The translations under genes and the position numbers were made by a program. Positions 16,990 through 26,160 of a stretch of DNA of 64,000 bases are shown here, piece after piece. The stretch is taken from assembly GCF_002813445.1 (NCBI RefSeq), contig NZ_PHHD01000001.1, forward strand, positions 5,828,001-5,892,000. The letters run 5' to 3'. The stretch is from Pseudomonas tolaasii NCPPB 2192. GTDB taxonomy: Bacteria > Pseudomonadota > Gammaproteobacteria > Pseudomonadales > Pseudomonadaceae. The notes below the pieces were generated by a model. It searched no databases, was not told the DNA's origin, and was given only the letters and a program-made list of their open reading frames with translations. Each line of letters starts with the position of its first letter. Positions within the stretch are counted from its first letter, which is position 1.

Positions 16990-18210
16990 ATGACTGCTGC
17001 CCCTTCCCTCTTTCAACGCCTGACACGCGTCAGCCTGGTCACGCAAATCATCATTGGCCTGATCGCCGGCATTCTGCTTGCCCTGCTGTTACCCGAAGCG
17101 GCCAAGGCCACCGGGTTTATCGGCAAGGTGTTTGTCGCCGCGCTCAAAGGCGTGGCGCCAATTCTGGTGTTTGTGCTGGTGATGGCGTCAATCGCCAACC
17201 ACAAGCACGGCCAGCAAACTCACATCAAACCGATCCTGTTCCTTTACCTGCTGGGCACCTTCGCCGCCGCCGTCGTTGCGGTGGTTGCCAGCATGCTGTT
17301 CCCCTCGACGCTGGTGCTCGCCACCCACGACGCCACCATCACCGCCCCCGGCGGGATTGGCGAAGTCCTGCAAAGCCTGCTGCTCAGCGTGGTCGACAAC
17401 CCCGTCAATGCGCTGGTGAATGCCAACTTTATCGGCATTCTGGCCTGGGCCATCGGCATGGGTGTTGCCATTCGCCATGCCGGTGAGACCACGCGCACGG
17501 TGCTCGATGACCTGTCCAACGGCGTGACGCTGATCGTGCGCGTGGTCATCCGCTTTGCGCCCCTGGGCATCTTCGGCCTGGTGGCTTCGACCCTGGCCAC
17601 GTCCGGCTTCGGCGCCCTGCTCGGCTACATGCACCTGCTGCTGGTGCTGCTCGGTTGCATGCTGTTCGTGGCGCTGGTGATGAACCCGGCCATCGTCTTC
17701 TGGAAACTGCGCCGCAACCCCTACCCGCTGGTGTTGATGTGCCTGCGTGAAAGTGGCATCACCGCGTTCTTTACCCGCAGCTCGGCGGCGAATATCCCGG
17801 TCAACCTGGCGCTGAGCAAACGCCTGGGTCTGCATGAAGACACCTATTCGGTATCGATCCCGCTTGGCGCCACCATCAACATGGCCGGCGCGGCGATCAC
17901 CATCACCGTGCTGACCCTGGCGGCCGTGCATACGCTGGGCATCAGCGTGGACCTGCCCACCGCCGTGCTGCTCAGCGTGGTCGCGGCCATCTGTGCCTGC
18001 GGTGCCTCCGGGGTGGCGGGTGGTTCGCTGCTGCTGATTCCGCTGGCGTGCAGCCTGTTCGGTATTCCCAGTGAAATCGCCATGCAGGTGGTGGCCGTCG
18101 GTTTCATTATCGGTGTGCTGCAGGACTCGGCCGAAACGGCGCTGAATTCGTCCACCGACGTCATATTTACGGCGGCAGCTTGCCTGGACAAAGGCCCGCA
18201 GACGCACTGA
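16990..18210 (+). CDS. sstT: Serine/threonine:Na+ symporter SstT
   Basis: This 406-residue protein of the dicarboxylate/amino acid:cation symporter family imports serine and threonine with sodium across the inner membrane. Visible features are the opening LVTQIIIGLIAGILLALLLP helix, the re-entrant-loop motif FTRSSAANIPVNL with its serine-rich tip, the IPLGATINMAGAAI motif, and the C-terminal QDSAETALNSSTDV motif, all typical of SstT. The ATG at 16990 gives the family length; further upstream codons add a cysteine-rich leader that is not conserved. It is monocistronic, and the downstream hairpin mainly serves the opposing gene. Confidence 0.93.
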   Translation: MTAAPSLFQRLTRVSLVTQIIIGLIAGILLALLLPEAAKATGFIGKVFVAALKGVAPILVFVLVMASIANHKHGQQTHIKPILFLYLLGTFAAAVVAVVASMLFPSTLVLATHDATITAPGGIGEVLQSLLLSVVDNPVNALVNANFIGILAWAIGMGVAIRHAGETTRTVLDDLSNGVTLIVRVVIRFAPLGIFGLVASTLATSGFGALLGYMHLLLVLLGCMLFVALVMNPAIVFWKLRRNPYPLVLMCLRESGITAFFTRSSAANIPVNLALSKRLGLHEDTYSVSIPLGATINMAGAAITITVLTLAAVHTLGISVDLPTAVLLSVVAAICACGASGVAGGSLLLIPLACSLFGIPSEIAMQVVAVGFIIGVLQDSAETALNSSTDVIFTAAACLDKGPQTH

Positions 18211-18215
18211 CCTGT

Positions 18216-18244
18216 AAAAAGGCCCGAGTCCAAGGAGTCGGGCC
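18216..18244 (-). terminator. Terminator for the large minus-strand gene
   Basis: GGCCCGA and TCGGGCC form the stem; on the minus strand it is followed by TTTTT. On the plus strand there is no T-tract, so for sstT it is at best a weak terminator. Confidence 0.75.
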
Positions 18245-18268
18245 ATACAGATATGAGCGAATATCGTC

Positions 18269-21200
18269 TCAAGCCGCAGCGCTTTCGACCTCGAACGCCT
18301 CAAGCGGCGTGCCATACCGCTTATGGGTCTTCAGGTCATACCGGTACCAGTTTTGGGTGAGCGGATCTTGTTGAGCCAAAACTTGCACCCCGCCGGTACT
18401 GCCGTCGGTGCCAGCCACAACGTCTTTGGGTTTACTCTGATACACCCGATCAACACTGCGGTTGGTCGAAATGACTTTCCATGAAAACGTTCCTTTGCCC
18501 AGTGCCGACCAGTGCAGTGGCAACCCTCGGGTGACGATGGCCTTGCCACCTGCGAACGGGTTGGCGGCACTCAGCAAACCTCGCGCCAGCCTGCCCGCTT
18601 TGCCTCCTGCCGAACCGCCGACTTTCACGACCTTGGAGATTCTACTGACGGCACCCGCACCGCCCACCACAAACCCGAAGACATCGAACGCCAGGAACAC
18701 CAGTCCTTCGCCTACCTTACCCTGCTCAAAGCTGTGGATCGCGGACGCAAAAAGGATCAATGCTCGGGCCACCGCCTGAATTTGCTCGAACACCGTCACT
18801 TCGGTATCGAAAGTGGTGACGCCTCTGGCGTTCCGGATCAATGTTTCGCGCTCGTCGCGCGTAAACATTTGATTGGCGACGGTATCGGCAATGAACTGCG
18901 TTCTTGGGGAATTGAACGTTTGAACCAGGGAGGAGATATCAGGCCTCGTGGCGGGCTGGGCGGCCTCGGTCTTGACTTCAGAGACCCTGATGTTGGAGCG
19001 GATACTAATCATCGGATTCTTCGACCCTGAAGATTGCCATTCGCCTAGCCCCACCTTCACCCCTTCAGTCAAATCGGCTCGCTCATGAAGGGTGCCACGC
19101 TGGGTGTTTACTTCGTAGATTCTTCGCTTGCCCTGGTGCATCGACTCGATCAATACCGCTTTGTTGTCAACTGTATCGCTGTGCGAGGCGCTCGAGATTC
19201 TTGAAGACCCCGAGTACCGAGTAGTACGTGTGAAACGTTCCTGGGTATAGAACTTCAATTCACCTTTTTCCAGCGCCTCCTTATCGCTCACAGGCAACGT
19301 CGACATCATGTTTTTAACGGAAACCTCCAACGCACCCTTGAACCCGTCGGCAAACTCCGTGACGTTTTTTTCAAACAGCTCGTTAACAGGTGGCAATGAA
19401 CGAAGTGTGTGAGATATCGAGCCAACGTCGACGGCGGGATCGTTGGAGACCCATACCGTCTGCGACTGCGGGCTTAGATAGATATCGAGTATCGAATACG
19501 GGCCTTTCAAGTTATTGTGCAGTTCGGAAGGCTCGAGAAATTTTCTCTCAAAGTCGATGTTGCCCAGCGTCTTGGTCAAATGCTCTTTCAATAGGTTGAG
19601 CGCCAACGCCTTACGACTGGGAACCGTCGCACGTTGCGCTCGCGAGGCAGTCTCCAACGTATCGAAACGCTCACCGGCGAGCACTGCGGCACGCTCGATT
19701 TCTTCTGCGGTGTAGTTGTTATCAGCTCGCTTTTCAATGGCACCATCGGCTACTGCCCAATGAATCAAGCCTTCCCGACCTGCCTGGGTTTCAACTTCCT
19801 TTTCGGCGGCGGTAATGGGTTTGAGGTCTTCTTTCAACAGTTGCTCATAGGCCTTGGTCACGGCAAGCCCAGGTGTACGCATTTCGGCCTTGGCGACGAT
19901 AGACTTCAGGCTGACCCAGGCTGGTGAGCCATAGGTCACATGATCCGGCAGGTGCTTGACCAACAATTCCGGGGCGTGGTGTGACAGCAGCAGGTAGGCT
20001 GCAATCGGGGCATTGTGGCCATAGGATTTGCTCAGATGCCGGTTTAGCCCTGCCACGACGGAGGACAGCGGCTTGCCCCAGTGCTCCCGTGCCGACAAAT
20101 CAAACCCGGCCACTTTGTTCTTTTCGTCAGGCTTTAACACTGCGTCACGGTTAAGACCTACCTGCAGTGCCATCAGTACCCAATCATCACCACTCCCCGC
20201 GCCGTCAAACTCGTCGCGCAGCACTTCGCCCAATTTTTTTGCGACGGGGCTGTTCAGCAGCTTAACGATCGCCTGCCGGGGATTATTCAGTTCCTCTTGG
20301 GTCCAGTCCACGGTTTGAGCCAGGTAACCAAAGGCGTTTTGGCTCAGCCTGAGCTTTTCGAACTCAGGCAATTGCAACGCGTTGAAAGAAACGGCGTCGT
20401 AGATATCCTGTTGCATTTGCGTATCGGGCGGAACAGGCCAAGACAACCCGCCACCAAGATCACCCAGGTGTTGACGGGGTTCCACAGCACGGAACAACTC
20501 CCTCCCCATGTTATCGAGTTCGTCTTCATTGGCCGGATGCTCCCATCCGTTGCCGGTCATGAACTGCAACAGGTTGACGGACTTGCCGGCCATGGGCTCG
20601 CTGCCCAGGTGAAAACCGGAGTCAGGATCCAGTCTGATCTGTTGCGATCGCAGATAAGACTGCAACCCTGCGCCCGCATCGTAGGGAGGGGGGACGGGTG
20701 AGTTTCGGTGGTGGTAAGCATGCAATGCCGACTGTTGTTTCAAATAATCTCCAACATCCACCAAGGCGCGGATCAATGCGTCCCTGAACGTGTGCAAGTC
20801 GCGCTTATTGCCGAGCAGCGCTTTTTGAGCCTCCAGCCTCTCTTCAGACCGTTCGACACCTGCGCCCGCCGTTGTCAACGCGTTGTCCTGCTTCACCGCT
20901 TGAGCCCGTTGTCGATTGCGGGTCGAATCGCTATGAATCTCCTCTGCGTGAAATTGTGCGACCTGACTGAGTGGCACACTGTCGGCGTACAGTGCCGAAT
21001 GGGTAATACCGTCGGGAGCATAGGCTTTGGCAGCGGTCAAAATGGGGTCGGCGAACATTGCCCAAGCGGAATAATCCTTCAAGCTGAACTGTGTAAGCCC
21101 CTTGGGATTTCGCACACTCAGAGTCCCTTGCTGCGGAAAAATTTCGAGGCTGGACGGGTCATATCCTTCCTTGCGAAGCCACTCCTGGAAGTCCTTGTCT

Positions 21201-21478
21201 TCAAGTGCGCTGCGTAACTGTGATCGCCATTGGCCAAACGTTGAGTCGGACGGTATGTTCGAGATAACCGCAGCGTAGGGGTCAGAATGACTTTCAAGCG
21301 CTTCGGCATACCGGACTGCCAGTTCACGGTTGCCTTCTTCGCGTGCAGACCGCGAAGGCACGGACTCATCGCTTGACACTTCGCGCCGGGGCCGAGTGAG
21401 CTTTGCCGCATTGGGCAAATCGGGCATCAAGCCGGAATTAGGGTTTTCCTTGATTACGAAAACGGGCGAGATATTCAA
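18269..21478 (-). CDS. Large protein of unknown function, candidate secreted effector or toxin
   Basis: This protein has about 1069 residues and I cannot assign it to a family. It has no classical signal peptide; the N-terminal 60 residues are polar and rich in Ser, Arg and Pro. The middle is mostly helical and charged. Around 900-950 a hydrophobic stretch (ARALILFASAIHSF, then LVFLAFDVFGFVVGGAGAVS) is followed by a Gly/Ala/Lys-rich segment, reminiscent of membrane-inserting parts of toxins. The C-terminus ends in a compact QNWYRYDLKTHKRYGTPLEAF module. The start is TTG 21478 with GGAGG 8 bp upstream; ATG 21427 is the alternative. Single-gene unit with its own terminator. Size, lack of close housekeeping kin and architecture suggest an exported effector, but this is inference. 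Confidence 0.6.
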   Translation of the reverse strand: MNISPVFVIKENPNSGLMPDLPNAAKLTRPRREVSSDESVPSRSAREEGNRELAVRYAEALESHSDPYAAVISNIPSDSTFGQWRSQLRSALEDKDFQEWLRKEGYDPSSLEIFPQQGTLSVRNPKGLTQFSLKDYSAWAMFADPILTAAKAYAPDGITHSALYADSVPLSQVAQFHAEEIHSDSTRNRQRAQAVKQDNALTTAGAGVERSEERLEAQKALLGNKRDLHTFRDALIRALVDVGDYLKQQSALHAYHHRNSPVPPPYDAGAGLQSYLRSQQIRLDPDSGFHLGSEPMAGKSVNLLQFMTGNGWEHPANEDELDNMGRELFRAVEPRQHLGDLGGGLSWPVPPDTQMQQDIYDAVSFNALQLPEFEKLRLSQNAFGYLAQTVDWTQEELNNPRQAIVKLLNSPVAKKLGEVLRDEFDGAGSGDDWVLMALQVGLNRDAVLKPDEKNKVAGFDLSAREHWGKPLSSVVAGLNRHLSKSYGHNAPIAAYLLLSHHAPELLVKHLPDHVTYGSPAWVSLKSIVAKAEMRTPGLAVTKAYEQLLKEDLKPITAAEKEVETQAGREGLIHWAVADGAIEKRADNNYTAEEIERAAVLAGERFDTLETASRAQRATVPSRKALALNLLKEHLTKTLGNIDFERKFLEPSELHNNLKGPYSILDIYLSPQSQTVWVSNDPAVDVGSISHTLRSLPPVNELFEKNVTEFADGFKGALEVSVKNMMSTLPVSDKEALEKGELKFYTQERFTRTTRYSGSSRISSASHSDTVDNKAVLIESMHQGKRRIYEVNTQRGTLHERADLTEGVKVGLGEWQSSGSKNPMISIRSNIRVSEVKTEAAQPATRPDISSLVQTFNSPRTQFIADTVANQMFTRDERETLIRNARGVTTFDTEVTVFEQIQAVARALILFASAIHSFEQGKVGEGLVFLAFDVFGFVVGGAGAVSRISKVVKVGGSAGGKAGRLARGLLSAANPFAGGKAIVTRGLPLHWSALGKGTFSWKVISTNRSVDRVYQSKPKDVVAGTDGSTGGVQVLAQQDPLTQNWYRYDLKTHKRYGTPLEAFEVESAAA

Positions 21479-21582
21479 ACAGTTAGCCTCCAAGGCTTTG
21501 ACAAACAGGACTGATCCGACCCTCTTATTGAGTTATCTGACGCACTTGATTCCGCCGGTTCATGTAACAAAAAAACGGGCGT

Positions 21583-21621
21583 AAAAAAGCCCGGGGGTTC
21601 ATTCATGAACCGACCCGGGCT
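21583..21621 (-). terminator. Terminator after the DUF1993 gene
   Basis: On the minus strand AGCCCGGG and CCCGGGCT form an 8-bp stem followed by TTTTTT, 19 bp beyond the gene's stop. Confidence 0.85.
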
Positions 21622-21639
21622 GCAAGAGCCGTCGCGAGC

Positions 21640-22149
21640 TTAGAAAGCGCCCATGTAATCACGCTTGCCCACTTCCACGCCGTTATGGCGCAGCAGTGCG
21701 TAAGCCGTGGTGACGTGGAAGAAGAATTGCGGCAGGCCGTAGGTCAGCAGGTAGGATTGGCCGCTGAAGCGCTTTTCTTTGGGAGTGCCTGGGCGGGTGA
21801 TGATTTCGATGCCTTCCTTGCCGTCGACTTGCTCGGGCTGGATGGTATCGACGAAAGCCAGCACCTTGGCGATCAGCGCTTGCAGGTCGGCGAAGGTGAC
21901 TTCTTTATCTTCATATTTCGGCACTTCGATCTCGGCCAGGCGTGCGGACACACCCTTGGCGAAGTCGACGGCGATCTGTACCTGGCGCACCAACTGGAAC
22001 ATGTCCGGAAACAGACGCGCTTGCAGCAAGGCGTTTGGCTCGATGTTTTTGGCGGTGGCGTGGGCTTCGGCCTTGTTCAGCACATCGCTCAGGGCGGTGA
22101 GCATTTGCTTGAAGACCGGGATGGAAGCGGCGTACAGGGAAATAGTCAT
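21640..22149 (-). CDS. DUF1993 domain-containing protein
   Basis: This 169-residue all-helical cytoplasmic protein recalls the DUF1993 family: MTISLYAASIPVFKQMLTAL at the start, RLFPDMFQLVRQVQIAVDF in the middle and a C-terminal LPQFFFHVTTAYALLRHNGVEVGK. The distribution of His residues resembles DinB-like four-helix bundles, to which this family is related, but no catalytic role is known to me. It is transcribed alone, divergent from yceH, and followed by a strong terminator. Confidence 0.8.
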   Translation of the reverse strand: MTISLYAASIPVFKQMLTALSDVLNKAEAHATAKNIEPNALLQARLFPDMFQLVRQVQIAVDFAKGVSARLAEIEVPKYEDKEVTFADLQALIAKVLAFVDTIQPEQVDGKEGIEIITRPGTPKEKRFSGQSYLLTYGLPQFFFHVTTAYALLRHNGVEVGKRDYMGAF

Positions 22150-22264
22150 GACAGTCTCACGGTGATGGCAGGGTTGGAACCAGCCGCGATTATAGACCTG
22201 CCGGTCGCTTGTCTTTTATTTTTTCAGGATTAGGCTAGGCACTTCACTGCATAGGGAAAGCGCG

Positions 22265-22912
22265 ATGACCGCCGAGCACGACACCGACACCCCTGAGCCG
22301 CGCCTGAACAGCACGGAAATCCGCATTCTGGGCTGCCTGATCGAAAAACAGGCCACCAACCCGGAAACCTACCCCCTCACCCTCAACGCGCTGGTGCTGG
22401 CCTGCAACCAGAAGACCAGCCGCGAACCGGTCACCAACCTCAGCCAGGGCCAGGTCGGCCAGAGCCTGCGTGCACTCGAAGGCCAGGGTTTTACCCGGCT
22501 GGTGATGGGCAGCCGGGCCGACCGTTGGGAGCATCGTGTGGACAAGGCGCTGGAACTGGTGCCGGCCCAGGTGATTCTGATAGGGCTGCTGTTTCTGCGC
22601 GGGCCGCAGACCGTCAATGAATTGCTCACCCGCAGCGGGCGCATGCATGACTTTGAAGATGCCGAACAGGTGGTGCACCAACTGGAGCGATTGATTGCAC
22701 GCGGGCTGGCGCTGCTGGTGCCGCGTCAGGCCGGGCAGCGGGAAGACCGGTATACCCATGCGCTGGGTGATCCGGCGGATATCGAAGCCATTTTATCGGC
22801 GCGCGGGAATCCGGTAGAGCGCGGTGCCGGGGTTTCTGCAGACAAGATTGAAGAGCTGGAAGCCCGAATTGCTGCGCTGGAAGAGCGATTGGCGCAGCTG
22901 GAACAGGCATAA
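22265..22912 (+). CDS. yceH: YceH family protein (DUF480)
   Basis: This 215-residue protein contains two tandem winged-helix domains: LNSTEIRILGCLIEKQATNP followed by YPLTLNALVLACNQKTSREP is the unmistakable N-terminal signature of YceH/DUF480 proteins. A C-terminal coiled coil (KIEELEARIAALEERLAQLE) probably mediates dimerisation. Despite the DNA-binding fold, its function remains unclear. ATG 22265 has GAAAG about 7 bp upstream. A REPIN follows the stop by about 10 bp. Confidence 0.9.
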   Translation: MTAEHDTDTPEPRLNSTEIRILGCLIEKQATNPETYPLTLNALVLACNQKTSREPVTNLSQGQVGQSLRALEGQGFTRLVMGSRADRWEHRVDKALELVPAQVILIGLLFLRGPQTVNELLTRSGRMHDFEDAEQVVHQLERLIARGLALLVPRQAGQREDRYTHALGDPADIEAILSARGNPVERGAGVSADKIEELEARIAALEERLAQLEQA

Positions 22913-22922
22913 CACGGTCAAA

Positions 22923-23015
22923 CCTGTGGGAGCTGGCTTGCCTGCGATAGCGGTGTACCAGATCAACTATCGGTGAATGGCACACCGCCATCACGGGCAA
23001 GCCCGTTCCCACATT
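22923..23015. repeat. REPIN (paired REP elements)
   Basis: A left REP (TGTGGGAGCTGGCTTGCC ... GATAGCGGTGT) and an inverted right REP (ACACCGCCATCACGGGCAAG ... TTCCCACA) face each other over about 25 bp. The two arms belong to different REP subtypes: GCTGGCTTGCC versus ACGGGCTTGCC. It lies between the convergent yceH and shikimate-dehydrogenase-like genes. Confidence 0.85.
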
Positions 23016-23032
23016 TGGAACCGTGCAGTGAT

Positions 23033-23851
23033 TTAGCTACGTGCGAACTCGACTGCTTTCTGAAACTGCTCATCCGTCGGCCTTACGCCGGTGTACAGCA
23101 CAAACTGCTCCAACGCCTGAATCGCGATCACTTCCAGCCCGGTGATCACGCGTTTGCCCTTGGCGCGACCGCGTACGATCAACGGGGTTTCGGCGGGGAT
23201 TGCCACTACATCGAAGACAGTGTCCGCGGCATCGACCGCCTCGGCGTCAAACGCCAGTTGATCCGCTTCCGGCCCTCCAGTCATGCCGATCGGCGTGACG
23301 TTGACCAGCATCTGCGGGCGTAAATCACCCAACTCAGCCTGCCACTCATACCCAAGGCTGTGTGCCAACGCCCGGCCCGAGGCTTCATTGCGCGCCACAA
23401 TCACGCCGTTGGCATAACCGCCGTCACGCAAGGCACTGGCCACGGCCTTGCCCATGCCGCCGCTGCCGCGCAGGGCGAAGGTGGAGTCTTTCGGCACGGC
23501 GTGCTTTTTCAGCAATTGTTCGACGGCAATGTAGTCCGTGTTGTAGGCCTTGAGATGGCCATCGGTGTTGACGATGGTATTCAAGGAATTAATGGCTTGA
23601 ACCGAATCGTCCAGTTCGTCCACCAAAGCAATGGCAGCCTCCTTGAAGGGCATGGAAACGCCGCAGCCGCGAACCCCCAGCGCCCGGATACCACCGATCG
23701 CGCCGGGCAAATCCTGGCTGCTGAACGCTTTATAGTAGAAGTTCAGACCCAACTGCTCGTACAGATGGTTATGAAACCGCAAGCCAAAATTACCGGGGCG
23801 CGCCGACAATGACATGCACAGTTGAGTGTCCTTGTTGGGGTGCATCTGCAT
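23033..23851 (-). CDS. Shikimate dehydrogenase-like protein (AroE family)
   Basis: This 272-residue NADP(H)-dependent dehydrogenase has the shikimate-dehydrogenase fold. GVSMPFKE carries the catalytic lysine (usually in NVTxPFK), NTD(Y) carries the substrate aspartate near residue 105, GSGGMGKA is the glycine-rich nucleotide loop near 130, and VNVTPIGM closes the site. The departures from canonical AroE (CGVSMPFKE, and an N-terminus starting MQMHPNKDTQLCMSLS) place it in an AroE-like branch with probable roles outside the core shikimate pathway, such as quinate/shikimate use; the main aroE is expected elsewhere. It is a single gene ending next to a REPIN. Confidence 0.82.
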   Translation of the reverse strand: MQMHPNKDTQLCMSLSARPGNFGLRFHNHLYEQLGLNFYYKAFSSQDLPGAIGGIRALGVRGCGVSMPFKEAAIALVDELDDSVQAINSLNTIVNTDGHLKAYNTDYIAVEQLLKKHAVPKDSTFALRGSGGMGKAVASALRDGGYANGVIVARNEASGRALAHSLGYEWQAELGDLRPQMLVNVTPIGMTGGPEADQLAFDAEAVDAADTVFDVVAIPAETPLIVRGRAKGKRVITGLEVIAIQALEQFVLYTGVRPTDEQFQKAVEFARS

Positions 23852-24013
23852 GGAAAACTCCTTTGAGTAAGCAATTCGGTACAGACCTTACACAACCTTT
23901 ACCTATCGGCTGTGCTGTTTTTCAGAAATACGTTGTCTTAAAAGTATCCCCGCGACAATCCTTGAGTCTATTGATTGCAGACCACAAGCGCAGGGGCTAA
24001 CCGAGGAATGACC

Positions 24014-24361
24014 ATGATTCGTAAACTCCCCAAAATCGCCTTGCTGATCGGCGCACTCGCTATGGCAGGCCAAGCCTCCGCCCACGGTGGTGGTTGGGGT
24101 GGCCCGGCCATATTGGGTGGTTTGATCGGCGCAGCCGTTGTCGGCTCCGTAGTCGCCAGCCAGTCGCAGCCGGTCTACGTGCAGCAACCGGTGTACGTCC
24201 AGCCGCAACCGGTCTATGCCGCGCCTCCGCCGGTTTACTACGCGCCCCCACCGCCGGTGTATGTGCAACAACAGGTTTATTACCGCCCGGCGCCGGTGTA
24301 TTACGGCCCACCGCGCGGTTACTACGGCCCTCCCCACGGCTATTACGGCCGCGGCTGGTAA
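24014..24361 (+). CDS. Pro/Tyr/Val-repeat envelope protein
   Basis: This 115-residue protein has a clear signal peptide (MIRKLPKIALLIGALAMAGQASA) followed by a Gly-rich helix (GPAILGGLIGAAVVGSVVAS) and a low-complexity tail of PVYVQQ, PVYAAPP and GYYGPP repeats. Such proteins are secreted to the periplasm or outer surface; no specific function is known to me. The ATG at 24014 is preferred over ATG 24008 because the GAGGAA ribosome-binding site sits 7 bp upstream of it. A canonical terminator follows the stop. Confidence 0.7.
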   Translation: MIRKLPKIALLIGALAMAGQASAHGGGWGGPAILGGLIGAAVVGSVVASQSQPVYVQQPVYVQPQPVYAAPPPVYYAPPPPVYVQQQVYYRPAPVYYGPPRGYYGPPHGYYGRGW

Positions 24362-24384
24362 CACACAGTTGAAATGACAGGACC

Positions 24385-24415
24385 AGGCCTCGCCCACACG
24401 CGGGGCCTTTTTTTG
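24385..24415 (+). terminator. Terminator after the repeat protein
   Basis: AGGCCTCG pairs imperfectly with CGGGGCCT around CCCACACG and is followed by a run of seven T. Confidence 0.85.
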
Positions 24416-24596
24416 CCTGCAAGGTCCGGATTCAAGCCGCCGAGGTCGCTGTGAGGACAATGCACGGGCGCTAATCCCACATCATGACAGTCCAATGTCT
24501 ACTTGCTCGGCCGAGGGTCATCCTGTCATGTTTACGTCACGAAACAGACTCACTATTGACCTTTGTCCACCCAATAACAATTAAGGACGATCGACC

Positions 24597-24791
24597 ATGC
24601 CCACGCAAAACCCGCACCGCACCGCTGGCCTGTGCACGTCCAGCAAAGTCTATAGCGCCCTGACTGAACTCAAGGCCCTGGAGGGCCACCGCAGCGCGAA
24701 ATTCCTGGCCTTACTCGCGGAAAACCTGGTGCGCAAGGGCCTGCTCAGCGAACAGGAAGTGGTGATCATGCTCGATCAGGTGGTGGATTGA
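24597..24791 (+). CDS. Small hypothetical protein
   Basis: This 64-residue protein starts at an ATG with AAGGA about 9 bp upstream. The sequence (SKVYSALTELKALEGHRSAK, then LSEQEVVIMLDQVVD) is predicted mostly helical, lacks a signal peptide and has no motif I can name. The good ribosome-binding site, biased codon use and position after a terminator make it credible as a short cytoplasmic protein gene. Confidence 0.6.
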   Translation: MPTQNPHRTAGLCTSSKVYSALTELKALEGHRSAKFLALLAENLVRKGLLSEQEVVIMLDQVVD

Positions 24792-24885
24792 CGCGTGCCG
24801 TTAATGTCGACTATCGAGACGGATGATTTTTCCTGAAGGCCGCCGGCCCGTAAGGTGACCTCCATAGCGATTGGAGGTACTTGTT

Positions 24886-25065
24886 ATGCCCACTGTTCAA
24901 ATCATGTCCGTCATCGGCAGCGCCGTTCCCGCCCCTCTTCGGGAGCATGGCTTGCTGGCCTGCTGGTATCTGGTACGCGATGGCGAGGCCATCAGCGGCC
25001 CGCTCACCTCGTTAAAAGCAGCAGAAAAGCAGCTTCAGGCCTGCAGCTTCAAGCTTGAAGCCTGA
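24886..25065 (+). CDS. Small hypothetical protein
   Basis: This 59-residue frame from ATG 24886 is preceded by a strong TTGGAGG ribosome-binding site. It carries LLACWYLVRDGEAISGPLTS, a short motif that looks like a beta-hairpin, followed by a helical KAAEKQLQAC tail. It has no signal peptide and no recognised family. It ends 10 bp before the stop of the convergent AI-2E transporter gene. Confidence 0.55.
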   Translation: MPTVQIMSVIGSAVPAPLREHGLLACWYLVRDGEAISGPLTSLKAAEKQLQACSFKLEA

Positions 25066-25075
25066 ATCCATCGTT

Positions 25076-26143
25076 TTACGGTAATGGCAGTTTGGTGCGT
25101 GGCTTGCTCTCCACGAACAATGCCCAGCTCGACATGAACAACGCCGCCACCAGCGGCCCGATGACAAACCCGTTCAGGCCAAACACCGACAAGCCGCCCA
25201 GCGTCGAGATCAGGATCAGGTAGTCCGGCATCTTGGTGTCCTTGCCCACCAGCACCGGGCGCAGCACGTTGTCCACCAGGCCGATCACGAACACACCGAA
25301 CAAACCCAGCACCACACCCTGCCAGATCGAACCGCTTAACAGGAAGTAAGCGGCGACCGGCCCCCACACAATCCCCGCCCCCACCGCCGGCAGCAGCGAC
25401 AGAAACGCCATCAACACCGCCCAGAGCAACGCGCTGGGAATGTCCAGAAACCAGAAAATCAACCCGCCCAATGCCCCCTGAGTCACGGCCACCAGCACAT
25501 TGCCCTTGACCGTGGCGCGCACCACGCGGTTGAACTTGAGCTGCAAGCGGCGCTTCTGCGGCTCAGCCAACGGCACCGCCGTGCGCACTTTGCGCACCAG
25601 TTCAGGGCCATCGCGCAGCAGGAAAAACAGCAAATACAACATGATGAAAAAGCTCACCAGAAAATCAAAGGTGCCCTGGCCGAAGCTGAACGCCTGGGTG
25701 GCGAAGAACTGGCTGCCCTGCATCGCGCTCTTGACGATCTTCTCGCGCAGGCCTTCGAGGTTGCCCATGCCGAAACGGTCGAGCAGATGCTGGAAGTACG
25801 GCGGCAGGAAGTTCTTGAACTGTTCGATATACCCCGCCACATCCAATTTGCCGCTTTCGACGTTTTTGTAGAGCGTCGCCCCCTCTTGCACCAGCAGCAC
25901 GCTGGTGATGATCACCGGCAGGATCGCAATCACCAGACACACCGTCAGGGTTGCCAGGGACGTGAAGTTGCGGTTCCAGCCGAACCGCTGCTGCAGGCGC
26001 CGTTGCATCGGCGCAAAGATAATGCCGAGGATGACCGCCCAGAACACCGCGCCGTAAAACGGCAGCAATATCCAGATAAAGGCGACGGTCACCAGGGCGA
26101 GCAACAGCAGCAGGGTTTTGAATTGCAGGTTGGTTTGGTTCAT
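25076..26143 (-). CDS. AI-2E family transporter (YdiK-like permease)
   Basis: This 355-residue inner-membrane protein of the AI-2E/PerM superfamily has about eight transmembrane helices: two pairs at the N-terminus, a soluble amphipathic region near 90-150 (YKNVESGKLDVAGYIEQFKN), and C-terminal helices with the family pattern VDNVLRPVLVGKDTKMPDYLI and ISTLGGLSVFGLNGFVIGPL. Members are annotated as quorum-signal exporters or Na+/H+ antiporters; the true substrate of this branch is not known. It lies downstream of the thioredoxin-like gene on the same strand, with a hairpin between them. Confidence 0.85.
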   Translation of the reverse strand: MNQTNLQFKTLLLLLALVTVAFIWILLPFYGAVFWAVILGIIFAPMQRRLQQRFGWNRNFTSLATLTVCLVIAILPVIITSVLLVQEGATLYKNVESGKLDVAGYIEQFKNFLPPYFQHLLDRFGMGNLEGLREKIVKSAMQGSQFFATQAFSFGQGTFDFLVSFFIMLYLLFFLLRDGPELVRKVRTAVPLAEPQKRRLQLKFNRVVRATVKGNVLVAVTQGALGGLIFWFLDIPSALLWAVLMAFLSLLPAVGAGIVWGPVAAYFLLSGSIWQGVVLGLFGVFVIGLVDNVLRPVLVGKDTKMPDYLILISTLGGLSVFGLNGFVIGPLVAALFMSSWALFVESKPRTKLPLP

Positions 26144-26160
26144 GTCCGGTCCATGTCAGA

